Below, piece after piece: positions 33,306 through 40,027 of a stretch of DNA of 61,463 bases. Both the position numbers and the translations under genes were made by a program. Source of the stretch: Candidatus Peregrinibacteria bacterium (GTDB lineage: Bacteria > Patescibacteriota > Gracilibacteria > CAIRYL01). The stretch's first letter is position 1, and each line of letters opens with the position of its first letter. Location: NCBI GenBank assembly GCA_016220175.1, contig JACRHZ010000011.1, positions 1-61,463 on the forward strand, given 5' to 3'. The notes beneath the pieces were generated by a model that saw nothing but the letters and a program-made list of their open reading frames with translations, ran no database searches and was not told the origin of the DNA.

Positions 33306-34007
33306 CTATAAGACTGAAAATTTCTCCTCCAAAAATTTCTTCACTTCATGCATCGCTTTTCCTCGATGAGAGATTTTATTTTTCTCGTGTGGAGAAAGCA
33401 CCGCATAGACTTCTTTTTCTCCATCCGGCAGAAAAACGGACGAAATAGGAATTCCATGAGGAATTTCACATTGTGGGGAATCAAGAAGAGTTCCCCAGGT
33501 TTCACCGCGAAATTGAATCATTTTATGGGTCGCCCGAGGACGGGCGACTCCTGAAATAAGATCGTGACCTTCGTAAGCCCACATGATAGTCGAAACACAG
33601 ATAAATTTTGCACGTTTATTTTTCTCATGCCTCATTCTTTCAAGAAAATATACGAGCCATTCTTTGTCTGATGCATTCTCCCCCGCTCCCCAACGACGTG
33701 TTTTGACTCCAAGCTCATCCTTCAGGGCTTCAATTTCTATTCCTGAATCTTCCGAAAGGGTTATAAGTCCAATTTTTTTAAAAAAATGTTTCGCTTTTTT
33801 CAGCGAATTTTCTTCATACGTTTTGCCATCTTCTTCCGCATCATTTATAAGATGAAGATCAGCAAGCGAAACAAATTCAAAGCCTTCGAGATCATGAAGC
33901 ACTTCCATGATTTCTTTGTATTTTCCTTTATTGCCAGTGGCGATGAGGAGTTTTTTCTTTCCCGTTTTGTCATCCCGGGCTTGACCCGGGATCTCAGTTT
34001 GCATCAT
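33306..34007 (-). CDS. HAM1/RdgB-type NTP pyrophosphatase, with palindrome insertions
   Basis: A 233-residue protein. The core starts at KKLLIATGNKGKYKEIMEVL and includes TYEENSLKKAKHF and LSEDSGIEIEAL, the family's nucleotide and metal motifs ('SFeEnAl.KA', 'a.DsGL.vdaL'). It removes non-canonical purine NTPs (ITP, XTP). Two palindromes change it. One at 33972-33992 supplies an N-terminal extension (EIPGQARDD) ahead of the core, and no NTG start remains between them. One at 33529-33548 encodes GVARPRATH in the middle. The end (HRGKAMHEVKKFLEEKF) matches 'HRg.Al..l...l'. Confidence 0.85.
   Translation of the reverse strand: MMQTEIPGQARDDKTGKKKLLIATGNKGKYKEIMEVLHDLEGFEFVSLADLHLINDAEEDGKTYEENSLKKAKHFFKKIGLITLSEDSGIEIEALKDELGVKTRRWGAGENASDKEWLVYFLERMRHEKNKRAKFICVSTIMWAYEGHDLISGVARPRATHKMIQFRGETWGTLLDSPQCEIPHGIPISSVFLPDGEKEVYAVLSPHEKNKISHRGKAMHEVKKFLEEKFSVL
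33529..33548. repeat. Palindrome inside the HAM1-type gene
   Basis: Arms GTCGCCCG and CGGGCGAC around AGGA. It keeps the frame and encodes GVARPRATH. Confidence 0.75.
33972..33992. repeat. Palindrome at the 5' end of the HAM1-type gene
   Basis: Arms ATCCCGGG and CCCGGGAT around CTTGA. On the coding strand it reads EIPGQARDD, just after the only available ATG codons. Confidence 0.75.
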
Positions 34008-34070
34008 AAAAATGAGAAAAAGTTATTGGCACCATTTACATTTTTTCAAAATAATCATGAGTTCCCCGCC

Positions 34071-34125
34071 GCGACAATCGGGATTGTCGCCTTCTGTTTC
34101 GGAATGCGCGACGGCGCCGTCGCGC
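34071..34125. repeat. Two palindromes between rfbB and the HAM1-type gene
   Basis: GCGACAAT-CGGG-ATTGTCGC (34071-34090) and a perfect 20-base palindrome made of GCGCGACGGC and its complement (34106-34125). The second begins 1 base after the rfbB stop and matches the palindrome inside murC (60620-60641). Confidence 0.8.
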
Positions 34126-35133
34126 CTACTGGTACTGCTCTGCCCGAAACTCCTCCGACTTCTTTGCACACCCCTTCACCCAATCTTGATGGTTTTTGTA
34201 CCATTCAATCGTTTCGGAAATGTATTCTTCAAACGAATGTTCTGGCTTCCAACCGAGCTCTTTTTCGATTTTTGATGGATCCATCGCATATCTTCGGTCG
34301 TGCGCGAGACGATCTTCTACAAATGTAATGAGACTTTCTGGTTTTCCAAGTTTCCTCAGAAGAATTTTCGTAATTTCCAGATTCGTTTTTTCATTATGTC
34401 CGCCGATGTTATAAACCTCACCTTCTCTTCCTTTGTGGAGCACAATGTCGATCGCGCGGCAATGATCCTTCACATAAAGCCAATCGCGAACATTTTTCCC
34501 GTCGCCATAGAGTGGAAGCGTTTCGTTTTTGAGTGCTCGAAATATGAAAAATGGAATAAGTTTTTCTGGATATTGATACGGACCGTAGTTATTTGTACAA
34601 CGAGTAATCATCACCGGGAGTTTGTATGTTTCAAAATATGAACGGACAAAAAGATCCGCACTCGCTTTTGAAGCGGCATATGGACAGTTTGGTGCGAGCG
34701 GAGTTTCTTCGGTAAAATACGTTCCCGTTGTGTCTCCGAGATCTCCATAGACTTCATCCGTGGAAATCTGAACATATCGTTTCACGCCAAACTTTTTTAC
34801 ACATTCGAGAAGATTCTGAGTTCCGAGAACATTTGTTTCGAGGAAAATTTTTGGTCCGATTATGGAACGATCCACATGTGTTTCTGCCGCAAAATTCACC
34901 ACCATTTCCGGATGGAATGTTCCAAATGCACTTTCCAGTGCTTCTTCATGAGCAATATCGCCTTGGAGAAATATGATTTTGTCGTGAACAGATGTGAGAT
35001 TTTCTCGATTTCCTGCATATGTGAGCGCATCAAACACGAGAATTTCATACGTTGGATAATTTTCAACAAGATGCTGAACGAAATTCGATCCAATAAATCC
35101 AGCGCCGCCAGCAATGAAAATTCGCTTTCCCAT
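34126..35133 (-). CDS. rfbB: dTDP-glucose 4,6-dehydratase
   Basis: A 335-residue short-chain dehydrogenase with RfbB landmarks: RIFIAGGAGFIGSNFVQHL (NAD-binding GxxGxxG), FDALTYAGNRENL, VNFAAETHVDRSI, ISTDEVYGDL, the active-site YAASKASADLFVRSY (YxxxK), and TRCTNNYGPYQYPEKLIP. It turns dTDP-glucose into dTDP-4-keto-6-deoxyglucose, the branch point for deoxysugars. The FdtA-like isomerase at 6401-6817 could take the next step. No rfbA, rfbC or rfbD is beside it. Its stop is immediately followed by a palindrome. Confidence 0.96.
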   Translation of the reverse strand: MGKRIFIAGGAGFIGSNFVQHLVENYPTYEILVFDALTYAGNRENLTSVHDKIIFLQGDIAHEEALESAFGTFHPEMVVNFAAETHVDRSIIGPKIFLETNVLGTQNLLECVKKFGVKRYVQISTDEVYGDLGDTTGTYFTEETPLAPNCPYAASKASADLFVRSYFETYKLPVMITRCTNNYGPYQYPEKLIPFFIFRALKNETLPLYGDGKNVRDWLYVKDHCRAIDIVLHKGREGEVYNIGGHNEKTNLEITKILLRKLGKPESLITFVEDRLAHDRRYAMDPSKIEKELGWKPEHSFEEYISETIEWYKNHQDWVKGCAKKSEEFRAEQYQ

Positions 35134-35190
35134 GAATACGAGGTTATTTCGAAGGATATTGTAAAGAAATTTGGGAAATTGAGCACGTCA

Positions 35191-35277
35191 ATTTGATTTT
35201 AGATTTTAGATTTTAAGTTTTAGATTACGGATACAAGTTGAAATTTTCCTATCATTTAAAATCTAAAATTTTTCGTC
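35191..35277. repeat. AT-rich low-complexity spacer
   Basis: Repeated TTTTAGATTTTA/AAAATCTAAAATTT words in both orientations between rfbB and priA. No gene was seen. Confidence 0.45.
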
Positions 35278-35309
35278 AATCTCTCATTTAGGTTTACAAT
35301 GCCTCCGCT

Positions 35310-37499
35310 ATGTATACTGACATCATTCCCCATCGGTCTCTCCCTTTTGGAAGCGGAAAAATTACATTCTCTGTTCCTGAAAAATTAAAACCCAATATTC
35401 ACGTGGGACAAATTGTCGAAATTCTTTTGCGCGGAAGGCGAGAGCAGGGCTGTATCATCGATATTTTTCAAAAACACCCAGATTTTGATACGGTAGATAT
35501 TTTGAGGATACTCACTCCACAGATACTTTCAAAAAAAAGTATTGATTTTCTGGAACAAATCACCGAATATTACTTTTCGTCATATTCGAAAGCGCTTTTT
35601 CTCATGATTCCTGAAAAGATGTGGAAAAGTGATGGAATTCCGCCAACGGAATCATATTTGGTAAAGACGCGATTCATCGCGTCTCCACGTGGGACAAAAC
35701 AAAAACTCATTTTTGAAATTCTCGAAAAAAATTCTGGAAAAATGCCAGAAAAAAATCTTCGAGAAATGGCTCAAGCATCTTCTGCAGTTATTACGAATCT
35801 TCTCGAAAAGGGTCTCATGAGGAGAACTCTTGAAGAATTTATTACTCCAAAAATTCCAGAAAATTTCAATGCCTTTCCAGAATTTACAAAAGATCAAAAA
35901 AAGATTTTCACCGAGATGAAATCATCAAAAAAATCACTTTTGATGGGACCCGCGGGATCTGGAAAAACACTTCTCGCACTCAAACACGTTGCGGATGAAA
36001 TCCTGAAGGGAAAACAGGCTCTTTTTCTCGTTCCAGAAAAATTTATTTCCGCATCTTTAATTGAACTTTTTTCTCGGTTTTTTCCGAGAGAAATTTTTGA
36101 ACTCTATCATTCTGGACTTTCCGAAGGCGAAAAATGGAATATTTGGTGGAAAGTGAAAACAGGTCGGCTCAAAATCATCTTTGGAACTCGCGCGGCACTT
36201 TTCCTTCCATTTGAAAATCTCGGAATTGTGGTGGTAGATGAAGAACACGATACTTCGTATAAAAATGATCAAGCGCCGAGATATCATGTGCGAAAAGCCG
36301 CAGAAATGCTTGCGGAAATTCATGATGCGCAGCTGATTTTGCAAAGCGCGACACCGAGTCTTGAGGCCTATTATTTAACAAATACCATTTTTCATAGTGG
36401 TAGAGACAAGGCAATGCCTTGTCTCTACAAATTGTTTACATTAGAAAAACGATTCGGAAGTGACTTCCCTCCTAAAATCAATATTGTTGATCTTCGTGAA
36501 GAACTCCAACGAAAAAATTTTTCTCCATTTTCACTTCTTCTTCAGAAAAAGATTCATGAATGTCTCCAGAAGAAAAAACAGGTGCTTCTTTTTTTGAATC
36601 GTCGGGGAAAAAATTCTGCATTGGTGTGTCGTGAGTGCGGAATTTCTGTGACGTGTTCGAATTGTAAAAACCGAATCACGATTCATGAAGATCGCAATAA
36701 AAATGAATTTCTCCTCTGTCACCATTGTGGACAAATGGACAAGATTCCTTTCTCTTGCTCCAGATGCAATTCCACGAAACTCAAAGGCTTTGGTGTAGGA
36801 ACTCAAGAACTCGAAAAAGAGGCGAAAAAACTTTTTCCTCATGCAAAAATTCTTCGGGCGGATAGTGATTCAACAGCGCGAAAAAACGCATCCGAATTTC
36901 TTCTGGAAGAATTCTCTTCGGGAAAAGCGGATATTCTCATCGGAACCCAAATTATTGGAAAAGGAATTGATATTCCAAATATTGGACTCGTGGGAATTTT
37001 GCTCGCGGATATTGCGTTTCATCTTCCTGATTTTCGCGCTTCGGAATACGCATTTCAAATGCTCAGCCAAGTGGCGGGACGCACTGGACGAAAAGGAGAA
37101 GAAGGCGAAACTGTACTCCAAACCTATCTTCCTGAGCATCCCGCTGTCCAATTTTGCGGAAAACATAATTTTCAAGAGTTTTATGACCAGGAAATGATGG
37201 AAAGAAAATCGCTTTCTTTTCCGCCATTTACAAAGAGTATTCGACTGATTTTTGTGGATTATTCTGAAAAAAAAGCGAAGGAAAAATCGGAAAAATGGAA
37301 GGTCCGACTTGTAAAAAAATGGCACTCACTTTTTCCAAAAGAACACTTTTTTATTTCCTTGGCTCCGGCGATGACAAAGAAGCAACATGACAAATTTCAC
37401 TACCATATTTTCATTATGGGAAATCATCCAGAATGGCTTCTTAATGCCGAAAATTTGAGCGGAATTCGCATCGACAGAGACCCTGTCGACAGCTTTTGA
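35310..37499 (+). CDS. priA: Primosomal replication restart helicase PriA
   Basis: A 729-residue protein. An N-terminal DNA-binding part is followed by SF2 helicase motifs: GPAGSGKTLLALKH (Walker A), VVVDEEHDTSYKND (DEEH), LQSATPSLEAYY, and IIGKGIDIPNIGLVGILLAD plus QVAGRTGRKG. The eight-Cys zinc module is intact: CRECGISVTCSNC and CHHCGQMDKIPFSCSRC. PriA reloads the replisome at broken forks. Two REP-like palindromes lie in frame: 35661-35688, encoding VKTRFIASPR near residue 118, and 36400-36428, encoding GRDKAMPCLYKL near residue 364 between the ATPase lobe and the zinc module. Both fall between conserved motifs. Confidence 0.95.
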   Translation: MYTDIIPHRSLPFGSGKITFSVPEKLKPNIHVGQIVEILLRGRREQGCIIDIFQKHPDFDTVDILRILTPQILSKKSIDFLEQITEYYFSSYSKALFLMIPEKMWKSDGIPPTESYLVKTRFIASPRGTKQKLIFEILEKNSGKMPEKNLREMAQASSAVITNLLEKGLMRRTLEEFITPKIPENFNAFPEFTKDQKKIFTEMKSSKKSLLMGPAGSGKTLLALKHVADEILKGKQALFLVPEKFISASLIELFSRFFPREIFELYHSGLSEGEKWNIWWKVKTGRLKIIFGTRAALFLPFENLGIVVVDEEHDTSYKNDQAPRYHVRKAAEMLAEIHDAQLILQSATPSLEAYYLTNTIFHSGRDKAMPCLYKLFTLEKRFGSDFPPKINIVDLREELQRKNFSPFSLLLQKKIHECLQKKKQVLLFLNRRGKNSALVCRECGISVTCSNCKNRITIHEDRNKNEFLLCHHCGQMDKIPFSCSRCNSTKLKGFGVGTQELEKEAKKLFPHAKILRADSDSTARKNASEFLLEEFSSGKADILIGTQIIGKGIDIPNIGLVGILLADIAFHLPDFRASEYAFQMLSQVAGRTGRKGEEGETVLQTYLPEHPAVQFCGKHNFQEFYDQEMMERKSLSFPPFTKSIRLIFVDYSEKKAKEKSEKWKVRLVKKWHSLFPKEHFFISLAPAMTKKQHDKFHYHIFIMGNHPEWLLNAENLSGIRIDRDPVDSF
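35661..35688. repeat. REP-like palindrome inside priA (first copy)
   Basis: Core arms AGACGCGAT and ATCGCGTCT around TC, with decayed ends GTAA...CCAC where other copies have GTAGAGAC...GTCTCTAC. In frame; encodes VKTRFIASPR. Confidence 0.75.
36400..36428. repeat. GTAG...CTAC REP-like palindrome inside priA (second copy)
   Basis: Identical over 29 bases, and in the same reading frame, to the ileS copy at 28365-28393. Encodes GRDKAMPCLYKL. Confidence 0.9.
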
Positions 37500-37513
37500 T
37501 TGTCAGAAGTGAA

Positions 37514-37542
37514 TTGACGAAAACTTAGAACGCATTTATAAA
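37514..37542 (+). promoter_or_regulatory. Promoter of the 37577 small gene
   Basis: TTGACG (37514-37519), 17 bases, TATAAA (37537-37542). It begins 15 bases after the priA stop. Confidence 0.6.
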
Positions 37543-37576
37543 TGTGCGCGATTTTTATAATTTTTTATTTTACTTT

Positions 37577-37756
37577 ATGCGAGACATATTTGAAGGTTTT
37601 GAGAACCAAAATCTTACAGGGTGTGTTAATCTCGGTAACAGTCCTCGTGGACCTCTAACAGCCCCGGCGACTCCTGTTCCTCGTGAACAATCCAAAGGAA
37701 CTAAGGAGGCGACTCGAAGAGTTCTTGGTACTATCCTTGAAGACGATTCAGAGTAA
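37577..37756 (+). CDS. Small hypothetical protein
   Basis: The ATG at 37577 gives 59 residues, starting MRDIFEGFENQNLTGCVNLG and ending in a charged tail (EATRRVLGTILEDDSE). An in-frame ATG at 37544 lies at the expected mRNA start and is less likely. No family is recognised. The Pro/Thr middle (PRGPLTAPATPVPREQSKG) looks unstructured. The main support is the good promoter at 37514-37542. Confidence 0.5.
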   Translation: MRDIFEGFENQNLTGCVNLGNSPRGPLTAPATPVPREQSKGTKEATRRVLGTILEDDSE

Positions 37757-37797
37757 AAAAACTAATCGCACTTGAGCATCATTGAGAAAAAAATTTC

Positions 37798-38553
37798 TCA
37801 AATCGTCAATATTTCCACTCCTTTCCCCGTCACGAGCACCGTGTGCTCAAACTGCGCGGAAAGTGCGCCGTCGACCGTGCGAACTGTCCATTTGTCTTTT
37901 GGATCCACAATTATTTTCCAGTTTTTAGAAATATTGATCATCGGTTCTACAGTGAATGTCATTCCTGCTTCCAGTCGTGGACCTTTTTGTCCGGAATCGT
38001 AATGCAGCACATGCGGATCTTCATGAAACGCTCTTCCGATACCGTGTCCCGTGAAATCACGAACAATTCCGTATCCAAATTTTGAGACATATTTTTCAAT
38101 TGCTTTTCCGATTTCGTTCAGAAAAATATTCGGCTTGATGACTTCGATTCCCTTCATCATCGCCTTTTTAGTGCGTTCGACGAGAAGTTTCGCCTCTTCT
38201 GAAACCTCACCAATGAGAAACATGCACGATGTATCGCCATGAAATCCGTCACGAATTATGGTGACATCAACATTTACAATATCGCCATTTTTGAGAATAT
38301 CCGTTTCAGACGGAATTCCGTGACACACGACCTCGTTTATGGACGTGCAAATGGATTTTGGAAACCCGCGGTAATTGAGCGGAGCAGAAATCCATCCATT
38401 TTTAGTGATGTATTCATGGCAACGATCATTAATTTCCAAAGTGGAAGCGCCTTCTTTCACAAACGGAGTGATGAAATCAAGGACAGAAGCAGCAGCGCGA
38501 CCTGCAACACGCATTTTTTTGATTTCGTCGGGTGATTTAATGGTGATTCCCAT
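37798..38553 (-). CDS. map: Methionine aminopeptidase, type I
   Basis: A 251-residue protein, normal for bacterial type I MetAP. The five metal ligands are visible in order: the Asp in GDIVNVDVTI, the Asp in FHGDTSC, the His in GHGIGRAFHEDP, the Glu in MTFTVEPMI, and the Glu of the final segment (SAQFEHTVLVTG). It removes the initiator Met from nascent proteins and works after peptide deformylase. It starts 2 bases after the stop of the RAYT gene on the same strand, which suggests the transposase gene inserted into an existing operon. Confidence 0.97.
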   Translation of the reverse strand: MGITIKSPDEIKKMRVAGRAAASVLDFITPFVKEGASTLEINDRCHEYITKNGWISAPLNYRGFPKSICTSINEVVCHGIPSETDILKNGDIVNVDVTIIRDGFHGDTSCMFLIGEVSEEAKLLVERTKKAMMKGIEVIKPNIFLNEIGKAIEKYVSKFGYGIVRDFTGHGIGRAFHEDPHVLHYDSGQKGPRLEAGMTFTVEPMINISKNWKIIVDPKDKWTVRTVDGALSAQFEHTVLVTGKGVEILTI

Positions 38554-38555
38554 GT

Positions 38556-39206
38556 TTAATAACGAGCGAAATGCATCCGAGGATCTTCTTCGAATTTTCT
38601 AAAAAATTCATTCATAAGCTTTTTATCCTCACGATCAGGTTCCCAGTTTTTCGGATTATTTTCAATGTATTCGGCAATTACCGCATATTCACGATCATTG
38701 CGGATGATGCGATCGTAGTAAGAGCGTTGCCAGGCAAAGGAGGTATTTGGGAATTGTTTGTTTATGATCCTCGTAACAGATGACTTAAAACCATGAATAA
38801 CTCTTGGCAAAATCATATTTGCTCGACGAATTCGTAGGGGCGGCAGATCTGCCGCCCCTACGTTTGGGTTTCTTACCACTATATCTTTATCTTTATTTAA
38901 TTTTTTTGCCATTAATTTTTCATTTATAAAAAACTCATCCTCAATCATCACAATGCCATGCACATGATCTGGCATCACCACAAATACATCGATACTCACA
39001 TTTGGAAAATGCTTCGGAATCTCATTCCAACATTCATACACAACATTCCCAACTGCGGAAATACACATTTTTTCATTTCGAATCTCACCAAAAAACTCTT
39101 CTCTATTTTCTGTACAAATCGTGACAAAATAATACCCTGGATCACTGTAATTATATTCCTCAAGCCGGACTAATTTTCGCCGGTTTTCAGGCATGTTATT
39201 TTCCAA
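38556..39206 (-). CDS. REP-associated tyrosine transposase (RAYT, Y1/HUH family)
   Basis: A 216-residue protein with RAYT landmarks: KLVRLEEYNYSDPGYYFVTICTENREEFFG, VVMPDHVHGIVMI (the HUH-type His pair, HVH), VIHGFKSSVTRIINK, and FAWQRSYYDRIIRNDREYAVIAEYIENNP. RAYTs cut and join single-stranded DNA at REP hairpins headed by GTAG and are thought to spread them. The gene carries a 30-base palindrome at 38833-38862, encoding VGAADLPPLR between the HUH and Tyr parts. Since the palindromes here begin GTAG and end CTAC, it is the natural candidate for their mobiliser. It sits tightly between map and tpiA on the same strand. Confidence 0.93.
   Translation of the reverse strand: MENNMPENRRKLVRLEEYNYSDPGYYFVTICTENREEFFGEIRNEKMCISAVGNVVYECWNEIPKHFPNVSIDVFVVMPDHVHGIVMIEDEFFINEKLMAKKLNKDKDIVVRNPNVGAADLPPLRIRRANMILPRVIHGFKSSVTRIINKQFPNTSFAWQRSYYDRIIRNDREYAVIAEYIENNPKNWEPDREDKKLMNEFFRKFEEDPRMHFARY
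38833..38862. repeat. GTAG...CTAC palindrome inside the RAYT gene
   Basis: A perfect 30-base palindrome with arms CGTAGGGGCGGCAGA and its complement. In frame; encodes VGAADLPPLR. Confidence 0.88.
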
Positions 39207-39870
39207 TTTTCGAAACTAAATCGAGCAAAACTCGCTTCTGATCTTCTGCTTTCGTCACTCCGCTTGCAAGGAGAACGCCAACTGCGCCAAGTTCCAATGC
39301 GATTTTTACATCTTCTCCATTTTTCACTCCTGCTCCGACAAGCACTTTCCCGGCACCGATTTTCCGAACGCTCTCGCTGATAAGTTCCGGACGAGCAGAA
39401 GAGACGGAAATGTCTCCACCAATGAGCTCTGGTGGCTCTACTGCAATAAGATCGGGGTGAAATTTTTCCATAATTTTCGCTCCTTCTTCGTCAGTTTCTG
39501 CGCAGACAATCACGAAAAGTCCTGCTTCTTTTGCCCTTTGAATACGTTTTCCAAGCAGTTCAAAGCCATTAACACGATCTTCTGAATGATTGAGGAGTGT
39601 TCCAAAAGCACCTGCTTTTTTCACTTCTTCTGGAACAATCTTCCCCGTAGACGATCCATATCCGCCTTCGTCAATATGCTCAGCAAAAACAGGGATTTCT
39701 GACCCAAATTTCCCTGAAATCTGACGGAGATCGAGTGCAGAAACTGCAACCCCAAAGGTAACGCCTGTCTCTTTTTGCGCCTCCGCATGGAGTTCAGACA
39801 ATCGAATAGCCGCATCACCAAGCGCTGAAGGATAGTTTTTATAATTAGTGAGAATGATCGGGAGTTTCAT
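39196..39870 (-). CDS. tpiA: Triosephosphate isomerase, short archaeal-type
   Basis: The ATG at 39870 gives 224 residues, close to archaeal TIM and shorter than the bacterial 250. Catalytic residues: Lys in LTNYKNYPS, His in LLNHSEDRV, Glu in LIAVEPPELIGG. NHSE and VEPPELIG are the archaeal-style motifs. The barrel ends with VLVGAGVKNGEDVKIALELGAVGVLLASGV. It interconverts DHAP and glyceraldehyde 3-phosphate. It overlaps the downstream RAYT start by 11 bases. Confidence 0.92.
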   Translation of the reverse strand: MKLPIILTNYKNYPSALGDAAIRLSELHAEAQKETGVTFGVAVSALDLRQISGKFGSEIPVFAEHIDEGGYGSSTGKIVPEEVKKAGAFGTLLNHSEDRVNGFELLGKRIQRAKEAGLFVIVCAETDEEGAKIMEKFHPDLIAVEPPELIGGDISVSSARPELISESVRKIGAGKVLVGAGVKNGEDVKIALELGAVGVLLASGVTKAEDQKRVLLDLVSKIGK

Positions 39871-40027
39871 GTTTTGAGAGAGAAAAAAAGCGGGAAGCAA
39901 AACCAAGAGCATTGTCTCAAAGAACCATCTAAAATTCAAAACCTAAAATTCATAATTCCTTGCATTATCTCTTCCTTTCCTGCCGTTTTTCTGGTACATT
40001 TCCTCTGAAATTTCGACCAGTATCTTT

